Shown in pieces: positions 25,961 through 34,666 of a stretch of DNA of 64,000 nt (within the stretch, counting starts at the first letter, position 1; every line of letters begins with the position of its first letter). The notes beneath the pieces are model-generated. The model saw only the letters and a list, made by a program, of their open reading frames with translations, did no database searches and was not told where the DNA came from. Position numbers and translations under genes: made by a program. The stretch is from Anaerolineales bacterium (lineage in GTDB: Bacteria > Chloroflexota > Anaerolineae > Anaerolineales > Villigracilaceae), in NCBI GenBank assembly GCA_015075275.1, contig JABTUU010000002.1, positions 62,001 to 126,000 on the forward strand, read 5' to 3'.

Positions 25961-26494
25961 TTACGATGCGGTTGTTTCAGCGGCTTCGGCGGGCGTTTCA
26001 ACGGGCGCTTCCGCCTCGGTTGATTCTTCCGCGCCCTCTTCATGCGCTTCGCCTTCGCGATAGACGATGACCTTCACTTCGGGGACGAGGTCCATCGTCA
26101 GGCGGACGCGCGCTTTGAATTCGCCGAGGTTGCGGATGGGTTGCATGTCGATCTGTTGTTTTTTCACTTCGTAGCGCGTCTGCTCTTGAATCGCGGTCGC
26201 CACATCTTGCGTGGTGATCGAGCCGTAGAGTTTGCCGGTCTCGCCCGCTTTGGCGGGGAAGTTCAGCACGACGGCGCCGATCTGCGTCGCCAAGTCTTTG
26301 AGTTCGCTGTTGAGTTCGGTACGCCTGATTTCAGCCTGCGCTCGAATTTTTTCGACTTGTTTGAGCGCTCCCGCCGTGGCAAGGACAGCCAGCCCTTGCG
26401 GCAACAGGAAGTTACGCCCATATCCATCGGCGACTTTTTTCACATCCCCCGCGCGCCCCAATTTGTACACGTCTTTCACTAGCATTACTTTCAT
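25961..26494 (-). CDS. rplI: 50S ribosomal protein L9
   Basis: The protein has 177 residues. The N-terminal domain VMLVKDVYKLGRAGDVKKVADGYGRNFLLPQGLA is the L9 signature. A long helix follows, then a C-terminal domain with GKLYGSITTQDVA. The last 30 residues form an Ala/Glu-rich acidic extension beyond the usual length of about 148. L9 binds 23S rRNA near the L1 stalk. No rpsF or rpsR gene is adjacent, so it stands apart from the usual operon. Confidence 0.95.
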   Translation of the reverse strand: MKVMLVKDVYKLGRAGDVKKVADGYGRNFLLPQGLAVLATAGALKQVEKIRAQAEIRRTELNSELKDLATQIGAVVLNFPAKAGETGKLYGSITTQDVATAIQEQTRYEVKKQQIDMQPIRNLGEFKARVRLTMDLVPEVKVIVYREGEAHEEGAEESTEAEAPVETPAEAAETTAS

Positions 26495-26656
26495 GTTCTA
26501 AGCCCTTTCTGGCAAGATATTGTTCGCCGCAAGAACCGCGGCGCCTTGGTCTCACAGTGTGATGACCTCAGCGAGCGAAGGGTACGTCGCCCGGCGGCAG
26601 ATTGTATCACAGGATTCCACGCGGAAAACAAATGAGGCGGCAGGGGATTCAAGCGT

Positions 26657-26771
26657 TTAAAACCCCTCCGCCACATACTCGCCCCACACGGCGCGGAGGG
26701 CGTTACAAATCTCGCCGAGCGTGATGTCGTTCTCTACACATCCGATGAACAACGGCATCAAGTTCTCCTCA
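26657..26771 (-). pseudogene. duplicated 3' end of the methylmalonyl-CoA mutase gene
   Basis: About 36 codons ([20 protein letters not shown] ... [11 protein letters not shown], stop) match the last codons of the mutase gene at 27423-27533, including TTTTA across the stop codon. Differences are scattered (for example GGA for GAA, a changed NALRA segment). The copy begins right after the PIN toxin stop codon and has no start of its own. It and the full gene are direct repeats bracketing the toxin-antitoxin pair. Confidence 0.85.
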
Positions 26772-27158
26772 TTACCACACGACCTCAACTTCATATTTCC
26801 GAATATTATTATCAACGGAAATCAACGGCATGGACTCAACCTGACTCTGCACGATAAGTAATCGGTCGAAGGGATCCTTGTGATGCAGAGGAAGCCCATG
26901 CACTCTTGCTGCATGATGGATTTGAATCGGCAGAGGCTGAAACCCATGTAATTGCATACGGCTGGGAAGAAAACGCTCAGGTTCCTCAGGGATTGTCAAT
27001 CGCTTTTTAGCAACCTTGATGGTAATCTCCCAAGCGCTCACCGCGCTAAGAAATATTTCATTGCTCCCGTCTGACATGATGTCCACTATCTGTTGGGAAA
27101 GTTGTTTGGTTCCCAAATTCCACCAGAGGAAAACATGTGTATCAAGTAAATATTTCAT
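26772..27158 (-). CDS. type II toxin, VapC-like PIN-domain ribonuclease
   Basis: The protein has 128 residues. PIN motifs are LLDTHVFLWW (Asp near residue 5), SAVSAWEITIKVAKKRL (Glu), HHKDPFDRLLIVQSQ (Asp) and LISVDNNIRKY (Asp). It probably cuts tRNA or mRNA when its antitoxin is lost. It overlaps the antitoxin by four bases (ATGA) and is followed at once by the mutase 3' fragment. Confidence 0.88.
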   Translation of the reverse strand: MKYLLDTHVFLWWNLGTKQLSQQIVDIMSDGSNEIFLSAVSAWEITIKVAKKRLTIPEEPERFLPSRMQLHGFQPLPIQIHHAARVHGLPLHHKDPFDRLLIVQSQVESMPLISVDNNIRKYEVEVVW

Positions 27159-27373
27159 ACATCAAATTCCTCCAGTGGATCGTCAAAATCAGGCGCGATG
27201 ATGATTTTGCCCGCGTCATTACCGGGTTTTCGACGAGGTACTTCCTTCACCACAGGTAAAATACGAGCCACAGGCTTGCCTGCTTTGGCAATTACTACTT
27301 CCTCGCCTTTCAAAACCTGCTCCAGTAGTTTGGAGAAGTGGGTTTTTGCCTCATGAATATTATAGATCGTCAT
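27155..27373 (-). CDS. type II antitoxin, Phd/YefM family
   Basis: The protein has 72 residues. It has the N-terminal core IYNIHEAKTHFSKLLEQVLKGEEVVIAKAGKPVARILPV and a short acidic tail (FDDPLEEFDV). It overlaps the toxin gene. The promoter begins three bases after the mutase stop codon. Confidence 0.87.
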   Translation of the reverse strand: MTIYNIHEAKTHFSKLLEQVLKGEEVVIAKAGKPVARILPVVKEVPRRKPGNDAGKIIIAPDFDDPLEEFDV

Positions 27374-27390
27374 AGCGCACCTCGAAAAAC

Positions 27391-27419
27391 ATTGTAGACT
27401 AACTAGTGGACTAAGTCAA
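27391..27419 (-). promoter_or_regulatory. promoter of the second Phd/PIN module
   Basis: On the minus strand TTGACT (27419-27414), a 17-base spacer, then TACAAT (27396-27391). The spacer holds two TTAGTC direct repeats around the palindrome ACTAGT, a plausible antitoxin site. The -35 starts three bases past the mutase stop codon. Confidence 0.68.
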
Positions 27420-27422
27420 GTC

Positions 27423-29075
27423 CTAAAACCCCTCCGCCACATACTCTCCCCAGACTAACCTCAGCGCATCACAAATCTCGCCGAGCGTGATGTCGTTCTC
27501 TACACATTCGATGAACAACGGCATCAGATTATCGCTTCCGCTCGCGGCAGATTTCAACTTGCCGAGCAACTCCTCCGCCAGTCTCTGGTCTCTAGTTTCC
27601 CTCAATTTTTTCAGCCTCTCGCGCTGACCCAACTCAATCGCAGGATCAACCCTCAAGCGTTCCAAAGTCACCTCTTCATCCACAGCGAATTGATTGACGC
27701 CCACCACAACCTGCTCCCCTCTTTCGATGGCTTGTTGCGCGGCGTAGGCGGCGTTTTGGATCTCGCTTTGCATGAATCCTTTTTCGATGGCTTGCAACGC
27801 GCCGCCCATGTCGTCAATTTTGGAGATGTAGTCTTGCGCGCCTTTTTCGATCTCGTCGGTGAGATATTCAATGAGATACGACCCCGCCAGCGGATCAACC
27901 GAGTCCGCCGCGCCCGATTCATACGCAATGATCTGTTGGGTGCGGAGAGCGACGCGCACGGCTTTTTCGGTGGGAAGCCACAACGCCTCGTCCATGCTGT
28001 TTGTATGTAAAGATTGCGTCCCGCCGAGAACAGCGGAGAGCGCTTGTATGGTGACGCGCGCGACATTATTTTCAGGCTGTTGCGCGGTGAGCGTGGAGCC
28101 TGCGGTTTGCGTGTGGAATCGCAACTGCCACGACGATGGCTTTTGCGCTTTGAATCTCTCGCGCATGATCCTTGCCCACAACCTTCGCGCGGCGCGGAAC
28201 TTTGCCACTTCCTCCAAAAAGTTGTTATGCGCGTTGAAGAAGAACGAGAGTTGACCGGCGAACTCGTCCACGTTCAATCCCGCTTTTAGAGCAGACTCAA
28301 TGTAGGCGATCCCGTTCGCCAGCGTGAACGCGACCTCTTGCACAGCGGTCGAGCCTGCCTCGCGGATGTGATAGCCTGAGATCGAGATCGTATTCCACAC
28401 CGGGACTTCTTTCTCGCAGAATGAAAATATGTCGGTGATGAGTCGCATGGAGGGCGCGGGCGGGAAGATATACGTGCCGCGCGCGACGTATTCTTTCAAG
28501 ATGTCGTTTTGAATCGTACCGCGCAGTTTGCTTATGTCGGCGCCTTGTCGTTTGGCGACGGCGATATACATTGCCAGCAAAACTCCCGCAGGCGCGTTGA
28601 TCGTCATGGAGGTGGAAACTTGATCGAGCGGGATTTGGTCGAACAACTGCTCCATATCGTGAATGGATGAGATTGAAACGCCCACTTTGCCAACCTCGCC
28701 TTGCGCGATCGGGTCGTCCGCGTCGTAGCCGATCTGAGTCGGCAGGTCGAAGGCGACGGACAAACCGGTTTGACCTTGTTGAAGCAAATAGCGATAGCGT
28801 TTGTTGGATTCTTCGGCGGTAGAGAAACCCGCGTACTGGCGCATCGTCCAAAAACGGGAGCGGTACATCGTCGGCTGGACGCCGCGCGTGAAGGGGTATT
28901 CGCCGGGGAAGCCGAGCCGGTTGAGGTAAGCCGAATCAGGCTCGCCCGGAAGAGAGAGGCGAGGCAGTTCGATCCCAGAGGATGTTTCGAAGCGTTCGCG
29001 CCGCTCTTTGAATTTATCCAACGATTTTTTCAGGATGTTTTCCTGCCATTTTTTATACTGCTCCTGAAGTGTCAT
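27423..29075 (-). CDS. methylmalonyl-CoA mutase large subunit, catalytic domain only
   Basis: The protein has 550 residues. It covers the substrate-binding TIM barrel ([20 protein letters not shown] is close to its start region) with [105 protein letters not shown] and [17 protein letters not shown] blocks. The cobalamin-binding domain is absent and is encoded separately at 56637. It converts (R)-methylmalonyl-CoA and succinyl-CoA. The 3' end is duplicated beyond the adjacent toxin-antitoxin pair. A GGAGG site precedes the ATG. Confidence 0.93.
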   Translation of the reverse strand: MTLQEQYKKWQENILKKSLDKFKERRERFETSSGIELPRLSLPGEPDSAYLNRLGFPGEYPFTRGVQPTMYRSRFWTMRQYAGFSTAEESNKRYRYLLQQGQTGLSVAFDLPTQIGYDADDPIAQGEVGKVGVSISSIHDMEQLFDQIPLDQVSTSMTINAPAGVLLAMYIAVAKRQGADISKLRGTIQNDILKEYVARGTYIFPPAPSMRLITDIFSFCEKEVPVWNTISISGYHIREAGSTAVQEVAFTLANGIAYIESALKAGLNVDEFAGQLSFFFNAHNNFLEEVAKFRAARRLWARIMRERFKAQKPSSWQLRFHTQTAGSTLTAQQPENNVARVTIQALSAVLGGTQSLHTNSMDEALWLPTEKAVRVALRTQQIIAYESGAADSVDPLAGSYLIEYLTDEIEKGAQDYISKIDDMGGALQAIEKGFMQSEIQNAAYAAQQAIERGEQVVVGVNQFAVDEEVTLERLRVDPAIELGQRERLKKLRETRDQRLAEELLGKLKSAASGSDNLMPLFIECVENDITLGEICDALRLVWGEYVAEGF

Positions 29076-29238
29076 CGCGCCTCCATAAAATATATACTGA
29101 CGCTAGTATACAGCAAACATATGCACCTGAATTAATATCACAATCCTGACGTATATTATTTGATTTTCTGAACTCTTTGGGCTACACTATTTGCCGGCTT
29201 ACACAACATTTATCATCCTTAACCTACGGAGTTTTCGC

Positions 29239-29640
29239 ATGGCAAGCAAGACGCTTCTCTATATCGGCGCAGGCATCTTATTCTTGATTGGCGTATGTTT
29301 GTTCGGCTACGGAATTTTAAGCGTGATCGGTTCCACGTCCGCGCAAGGCAGTTCGAATTGGCTGTCGTTCGGGCTTGGGTTTGGCTGCGTGGGCGCGTTT
29401 TTTTTGGCAGCGGGCGCGGGTCTAGTCTACGCCGCCCAGCGGGGGACGAAGACCGAAGTCATTCAACAAGTGACGATGAAAGTGGACCTGCCGGGGGAAA
29501 CAAAGATCGAGCAGATGAAATGCCGTTCATGCGGCGGAAGCCTGAGCGCGGACAACGTCAAAATGGTCGCAGGCGCGCCGACAGTGGAATGCCCGTACTG
29601 CGGCACGACCTATCAATTAACCGAAGAACCAAAGTGGTAA
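29239..29640 (+). CDS. small membrane protein with C-terminal zinc ribbon
   Basis: From ATG at 29239 the protein has 133 residues: two membrane helices (about 5-28 and 40-63), then a linker and a zinc ribbon, CRSCGGSL ... CPYCGTTY. It is followed after 25 bases by the DUF2207-like gene on the same strand, so it probably opens the five-gene set reaching to 34666. Confidence 0.65.
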   Translation: MASKTLLYIGAGILFLIGVCLFGYGILSVIGSTSAQGSSNWLSFGLGFGCVGAFFLAAGAGLVYAAQRGTKTEVIQQVTMKVDLPGETKIEQMKCRSCGGSLSADNVKMVAGAPTVECPYCGTTYQLTEEPKW

Positions 29641-29665
29641 CGGATTCTTTTCATTCGGAGGCGCG

Positions 29666-31354
29666 ATGAAATCCAAGAAGTTACAGATCATCATTTTCCT
29701 TGTCCTTGCGTTGGCGCTGGCTGTCGCGCCAGCCGTCTCTGCCCAATCGGATTATTACTTCGCGGTGGAACGCGAAACAATCAACGTCTATTGGAACGCC
29801 GACGGCACAATGAGCCTCGATTATGTCTGGGATTTTGCCAATCAAGCCGGCGCGCATCTTATTGACTTCGTAGACGTGGGCATGCCCAGCGCCAATTTCA
29901 ATATGTCCACCGTGCAAGCGGATGTAAACGGGACGCCTGTAGACGTTTCTGTCAGCGACTATCAGGGCAACGGCTCCGGCTTCGCCGTGGTAATGGGATC
30001 GCAAGCCATCCCCGGCAACGCGCGCGGGCGGGTGCATGTATTCGTAGGGGAAATTACTCAAGCGTTACGCCCCGATACGCAAGACGATCAATACGCCAGC
30101 GGCGTATTCGGCACAACTTGGTTCGGCTCGCAATATGTGACGGGAACCACCGACGTTACCATGATCTTCCACTTTCCGCCCGGCATGAGCGGCGCCGAGC
30201 CGCGCTGGCACACCGCGCCAAGCGGATTCCCCTCCGAACCACAAATTGGAACGGATGCAGAAGGACGCGTCACCTACACATGGAGAAACGAAACGGGAAT
30301 GGCAGACACGCAGTATAAATTCGGCGCGTCGTTCCCCGCCAGTTACGTTCCCGAATCGGCGATCGTGCGCACGAATATCTTCACCAGCCTGATCGCGGGA
30401 ATTATTGCTTTGATCGCTGGCATAGTAAGCGTCGCAGCCAGTTTCCTACCCTGCTTGCTCTTTCTGGCTTTCATCATCGGCGCAGTAGCGTTCGCAAGCT
30501 CGCGCGAGAATCGCCGAAAATTACAATACATGACGCCGAAGATTTCTATCGAAGGGCATGGCGTCAAACGCGGGCTGACCGCCGTCGAAGCGGCGACGCT
30601 AATGCAAACCCCGCTCGACAAAGTAATGACGATGATCCTCTTTGGACTGATAAAAAAGAGCGCGGTCGCCGTCGCGTCGCGAGAGCCGTTCACCCTCACA
30701 ATCGCCGAATCGGCGCCGGAAGGTTTGCATGAGTATGAAACAGGCTTTATTGACGCTTTCCGCAAGGATAAAAAAGCGGAGCGCCAGGAACTTCTGCGGA
30801 ACATGACCATAAAACTCGTTAAATCTGTTTCCGAAAAGATGAAAGGCTTCAGCCTCAATGAAACCGTCGCCTTTTACAAAAGCATCACAGACAAGGCTTG
30901 GAGCCAAGTGGAACAGGCGCAAACACCCGAACTTAAAGGGCAGCTTTACGATCAAAACCTAGAATGGACAATGCTCGACAATGAATATGACGATCGCGCG
31001 CGCCGCACATTTACAGGACCTGTGATCGTTCCCACTTGGTGGAATCGTTACGATCCGCTCTATTCGGGCGGCGGGAGAAGCGTCTCTACAAGCGCGCCCG
31101 CTCCTAGCAGCGGAAGCCGCAGCAGTTCGCCTGCGTTACCCGGCGCCGACCTCGCCGCATCAGTCGTCACCGGCGTTCAGTCGTTCGCATCCAACGTGAT
31201 CGGAAACGTTGCAGATTTCACGAGCAAAGTGACCAACGTCACCAATCCGCCTCCGCCGCCTTCCAGTTCCCGCAGCAGTGGGGGCGGACGAAGCGGCGGT
31301 TGCGCATGCGCCTGCGCGGGTTGCGCGTGCGCGTGCGCCGGCGGCGGACGATAG
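29666..31354 (+). CDS. DUF2207-like membrane protein with a Cys-Ala repeat tail
   Basis: The protein has 562 residues. A signal peptide (IIFLVLALALAVAPAVSAQS) leads to an extracytoplasmic beta-rich domain (YFAVERETINVYWNADGTMSL region to about residue 225). Two membrane segments (about 238-285) and a cytoplasmic domain starting KLQYMTPKISIEGHGVKRGL follow. A Ser/Pro-rich stretch precedes the tail SGGCACACAGCACACAGGGR, in which six cysteines alternate with alanine. The next two genes are radical SAM homologues with PqqD-like N-termini, so the tail is a plausible modification substrate. That role is inferred, not shown. A GGAGG site precedes the ATG. Confidence 0.7.
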   Translation: MKSKKLQIIIFLVLALALAVAPAVSAQSDYYFAVERETINVYWNADGTMSLDYVWDFANQAGAHLIDFVDVGMPSANFNMSTVQADVNGTPVDVSVSDYQGNGSGFAVVMGSQAIPGNARGRVHVFVGEITQALRPDTQDDQYASGVFGTTWFGSQYVTGTTDVTMIFHFPPGMSGAEPRWHTAPSGFPSEPQIGTDAEGRVTYTWRNETGMADTQYKFGASFPASYVPESAIVRTNIFTSLIAGIIALIAGIVSVAASFLPCLLFLAFIIGAVAFASSRENRRKLQYMTPKISIEGHGVKRGLTAVEAATLMQTPLDKVMTMILFGLIKKSAVAVASREPFTLTIAESAPEGLHEYETGFIDAFRKDKKAERQELLRNMTIKLVKSVSEKMKGFSLNETVAFYKSITDKAWSQVEQAQTPELKGQLYDQNLEWTMLDNEYDDRARRTFTGPVIVPTWWNRYDPLYSGGGRSVSTSAPAPSSGSRSSSPALPGADLAASVVTGVQSFASNVIGNVADFTSKVTNVTNPPPPPSSSRSSGGGRSGGCACACAGCACACAGGGR

Positions 31355-31375
31355 TTACAGGACGAGGAGACCAAT

Positions 31376-32761
31376 ATGGCTTTTTTAGAATCGATCAAAG
31401 AGAGATTCGTTGGAACAGGTTTGAAGAACCCACAGCCCGGCTTGTATCATTATCAATTGGAAAAAGAGAACGAGAAAAGCCGCGCGCACCTACGCATCGA
31501 AGGCGATGGCAACGCCACCTTGATCGTCAACGCCAATCGCGTGATGCACCTCAACCCCACTGCCGCGTTGCTGGCGCACTTCATCATGGAACAGATTCCC
31601 GACGAAGCGATCATCCGCATGATGACCAAACAGTTCAACGTGCGTCCGGCACAAGCGCGCGCCGATTTCGAGGAATTTCAATGGCAGATCAAAGAACTGC
31701 TCCGCCCCGATGGCGCCTGCGCGTTCCACGAAATGGACTTGGAAACAATGATGCCGTTCAGCGCGCGCCCCGCCGCGCCCTACCGCATGGACATGGCGCT
31801 GACCTATCGCTGTAACAACGATTGCGCCCACTGTTACAACGCGCGCGAACGCACCTTCCCCGAACTCAAAACCGAAGAATGGTTCGCCATCATAGACAAA
31901 TGCTTCGATCTCGGCATTCCGCACATCGTCTTCACCGGCGGCGAAGCCACTCTGCGCGACGATCTGCCGGAGTTGATCGCCTACGCTGAATCGAAAGGAC
32001 AAATCACCGGGCTGAACACCAACGCTCGCCGTTTAATTGACGAACGCTTTCTGCAAAAATTGCTAGACGCAGGACTCGACCACATTCAAATCACGGTCGA
32101 ATCGCACGATCCGCTCATCCACGATTTGATGATGCGCGCCAAAGGCGCCTTCAAACAAACCATTCAAGGGCTGAAAAATGCGCTGAATACCAATCTCTAT
32201 GTGATGACCAACACCACTATGTTGCGCACCAACGTCCACACCATGCCGGAGACGCTCGATTTTCTCGGCGAACTCGGCGTGCCAACCATCGGCATGAATG
32301 CGCTCATTTACTCAGGGCACGGACTCACAGTTGGAACAGGACTGCGCGAAAGCGAATTGCAGCCTATCTTGGAAATGGCGGTGGAAAAAACATCGGCGCG
32401 CGGACAACGCCTAATCTGGTACACGCCCACGCAATACTGCCACTTCGACCCGACGCAATTAGACCTCGGCGTAAAAGGTTGCACCGCTTCGCTCTACAGC
32501 ATGTGCGTTGAGTCGAACGGCAATGTGCTACCATGCCAATCGTATTATCACCCGATCGGAAACATCCTCACCGACTCATGGGATTCGATTTGGAATCACG
32601 AGTTATCCATCCGCTTGCGCGAGCGGCGCGGACTGCCGGATATGTGCGGCGATTGCTCCATTGTCGTTGAATGCGGCGGCGGGTGCCCGTTGCGTTTCGA
32701 ATCGCACCGTGAACAATACAAAGTAAACGACGAGATCATTCCTCTACCGCTAGTGTCGTAA
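31376..32761 (+). CDS. radical SAM/SPASM protein with PqqD-like N-terminus
   Basis: The protein has 461 residues. Residues 45-110 (VNANRVMHLNPTAALLAHFI, VRPAQARADFEEF) look like a PqqD/RiPP recognition element. The radical SAM core has C146-C150-C153 (YRCNNDCAHCYN) and FTGGEATLRDDLPEL. The C-terminus has SPASM-type cysteines: KGCTASLYSMC, GNVLPC, MCGDC, VECGGGCPL. Such enzymes install carbon-based crosslinks or epimerise residues in ribosomal peptides. It follows the Cys-Ala-tailed protein by 21 bases. Confidence 0.87.
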   Translation: MAFLESIKERFVGTGLKNPQPGLYHYQLEKENEKSRAHLRIEGDGNATLIVNANRVMHLNPTAALLAHFIMEQIPDEAIIRMMTKQFNVRPAQARADFEEFQWQIKELLRPDGACAFHEMDLETMMPFSARPAAPYRMDMALTYRCNNDCAHCYNARERTFPELKTEEWFAIIDKCFDLGIPHIVFTGGEATLRDDLPELIAYAESKGQITGLNTNARRLIDERFLQKLLDAGLDHIQITVESHDPLIHDLMMRAKGAFKQTIQGLKNALNTNLYVMTNTTMLRTNVHTMPETLDFLGELGVPTIGMNALIYSGHGLTVGTGLRESELQPILEMAVEKTSARGQRLIWYTPTQYCHFDPTQLDLGVKGCTASLYSMCVESNGNVLPCQSYYHPIGNILTDSWDSIWNHELSIRLRERRGLPDMCGDCSIVVECGGGCPLRFESHREQYKVNDEIIPLPLVS

Positions 32762-32788
32762 GACCTCTTGCTGTGTCATGGAGACGTT

Positions 32789-33937
32789 ATGAACATTCTT
32801 GACCGCATCTCTCAACTCTTCATCAAAGTCCGCCCGTTGCCCGAAGGTATGCATCACCTGCAAGCCGCGACAGATCAGGAAAAGCCATACCGCCTGCACC
32901 TGCGTCTGCTCCAGGATGGGTCGGGCGTCTTAATCGTCAATGCAGCGACGGTTTTGCATCTTAACCCAAACGCAGCAGAGTGCGCGTATCACTTCATTCA
33001 AGGCTCATCGCCCGACGAAGCGGCGCGGCAAATCGCAGCGCGCTATCGCGTTCGCAAAGACGCGGCTCTCAAAGATTTCACCGACTTCGTTGCACGGATT
33101 CAAACCCTCATCCAAACGCCGGACCTCGATCCCGTTTCATATCTCGACTTTGAGCGGATCGCACCGTATTCCGCCGATCTGGCTGTCCCGTTGCGCCTCG
33201 ACTGCGCGCTCACCTATCGCCTGCCCGCAGGTGCGGACCCAGCCTTCGCACCAACGCCGCGCGTCGAACGCGAACTCACGACGGAAGAATGGCAGATCAT
33301 CCTCGACAAAGCCTGGCAGGCAGGAATTCCGCACATCGTCTTTACCGGCGGCGAAGCGACCTTGCGCGACGATCTCCCGCAATTGATCGCCCGCGCTGAA
33401 CAAAACGGTCAAGTCTGCGGCTTACTCACTGATGGTTTAAAATTCGCCGATAAAGCTTATCGCAACGCGCTCTTGCAGACCGGACTCGACCATATTTTAT
33501 TTCTGCTCCAATCTGCAAACGAACGCTCGTGGGAAGCTTTGGAAGCGCTCATCCCTGAAGATATATTCGTCACGGCGCACCTCACGGTCAACGCCGCCAA
33601 TGCCGCGCAAGCGGAAGAAACCCTCGAACGACTTGCAAATATCGGCGTAAGGAATATCTCTCTCACGACGGCAGATCGCTCTCTACAACCGCTCCTCGCC
33701 ACGCTCCAAAACCGCACCGCCGAGTTGGGACTGACCTTGCGCTTCGATCTGCCGGTCCCCTATTCTGCGGAAAATCCAGTCGCATATGAAACAGCCGAAG
33801 AGGCAATCTCCGACGGCGCGGGCAGGGTGTGGATGTACGTGGAGCCTGACGGCGACACGCTCCCCGCACAAGGGATGAAGGATCGTATCCTCGGCAATTT
33901 CCTCAACGACAAGTGGGGAGCGATCCGCCGCGCGTAA
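32789..33937 (+). CDS. radical SAM homologue lacking the Fe-S cysteines
   Basis: From ATG at 32789 (GGAGA upstream) the protein has 382 residues and is colinear with the preceding enzyme. It has a PqqD-like part (LIVNAATVLHLNPNAAECAY), then CALTYRLPAGADPAF where the enzyme has YRCNNDCAHCYN, and FTGGEATLRDDLPQL kept intact. The CxxxCxxC motif is gone and the SPASM cysteines are missing: the C-terminus is GRVWMYVEPDGDTLPAQGM and GNFLNDKWGAI. It is probably a pseudoenzyme that pairs with or guides the active enzyme. A shorter TTG start at 32768 is less likely. Confidence 0.82.
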   Translation: MNILDRISQLFIKVRPLPEGMHHLQAATDQEKPYRLHLRLLQDGSGVLIVNAATVLHLNPNAAECAYHFIQGSSPDEAARQIAARYRVRKDAALKDFTDFVARIQTLIQTPDLDPVSYLDFERIAPYSADLAVPLRLDCALTYRLPAGADPAFAPTPRVERELTTEEWQIILDKAWQAGIPHIVFTGGEATLRDDLPQLIARAEQNGQVCGLLTDGLKFADKAYRNALLQTGLDHILFLLQSANERSWEALEALIPEDIFVTAHLTVNAANAAQAEETLERLANIGVRNISLTTADRSLQPLLATLQNRTAELGLTLRFDLPVPYSAENPVAYETAEEAISDGAGRVWMYVEPDGDTLPAQGMKDRILGNFLNDKWGAIRRA

Positions 33938-34666
33938 ATGGACTGGCACAAACGCTATCTGCAACAAGCGGGCTGGACGCGCGACCTGCGCGTCTATCTG
34001 TTCGCAAAGGCGGAGGCAAAGTCCGCGCGTCGAATCTTGGAGGTGGGATGCGGCAGCGGGGCGATCCTTTCGACGGTTGACTCTTCCGCGACTCTTCACG
34101 GCGTAGATATTGATCCTCATGCGCTCGCCCAATGCCGGGTCAATGCCGCGCGCGCAATTCTCACGCGCGGCGACGGGCTTGCCCTTCCCTATTCAAACGA
34201 ATCGTTCGATCTTGTTTTTTGCCATTATTTTTTGTTGTGGGTGAGCGATCCTTTGCAAGCCGTCCGCGAAATGAAGCGCGTAACGCGCCCCGGCGGACAT
34301 GTCCTTGCGCTGGCGGAACCGGATTATTTCTCCAGAGTAGACGCGCCGGACGAGTTGAAGTCTCTCGGCGCGTGGCAGGTCGAATCGTTGAAACGGCAGG
34401 GAGCCGATCCCGGCTTCGGCGCGCGGCTGGCGGAGACGTTTTTCGAGGCGGGGATCACACTCGAAGAAACGGGACCCATTCAGCCCGTCGAAAAAGAAGC
34501 GGATGCCGGGGAGTTTGAGTTGGAATGGGCGGTGATCGAATCCGATCTGGCGGGGATGGTCGAGGCGCGGGAAATCCAGAAAATGAAGTTGTTGGACGCG
34601 CAGGCGCGGGAACGCGGCGAGCGCGTTTTGCGCGTGCCTACGTATTTTGCGTGGGGGCGGATTTAA
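33938..34666 (+). CDS. class I SAM-dependent methyltransferase
   Basis: The protein has 242 residues. Motif I is ILEVGCGSGAIL (about residues 32-43), followed by LHGVDIDPHALAQCRVNAA, LPYSNESFDLVFCHYFLLWV and MKRVTRPGGHVLALAEPDY. It starts immediately after the stop of the radical SAM pseudoenzyme, so it is likely to act in the same pathway. Its 3' end overlaps the convergent ceramidase-like gene by 29 bases. Confidence 0.82.
   Translation: MDWHKRYLQQAGWTRDLRVYLFAKAEAKSARRILEVGCGSGAILSTVDSSATLHGVDIDPHALAQCRVNAARAILTRGDGLALPYSNESFDLVFCHYFLLWVSDPLQAVREMKRVTRPGGHVLALAEPDYFSRVDAPDELKSLGAWQVESLKRQGADPGFGARLAETFFEAGITLEETGPIQPVEKEADAGEFELEWAVIESDLAGMVEAREIQKMKLLDAQARERGERVLRVPTYFAWGRI

Noticed and set aside
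29076..29238. Cobalamin riboswitch upstream of the mutase gene
   Set aside because: The 5' region of the mutase gene is short and shows no B12-box-like sequence that I can recognise.
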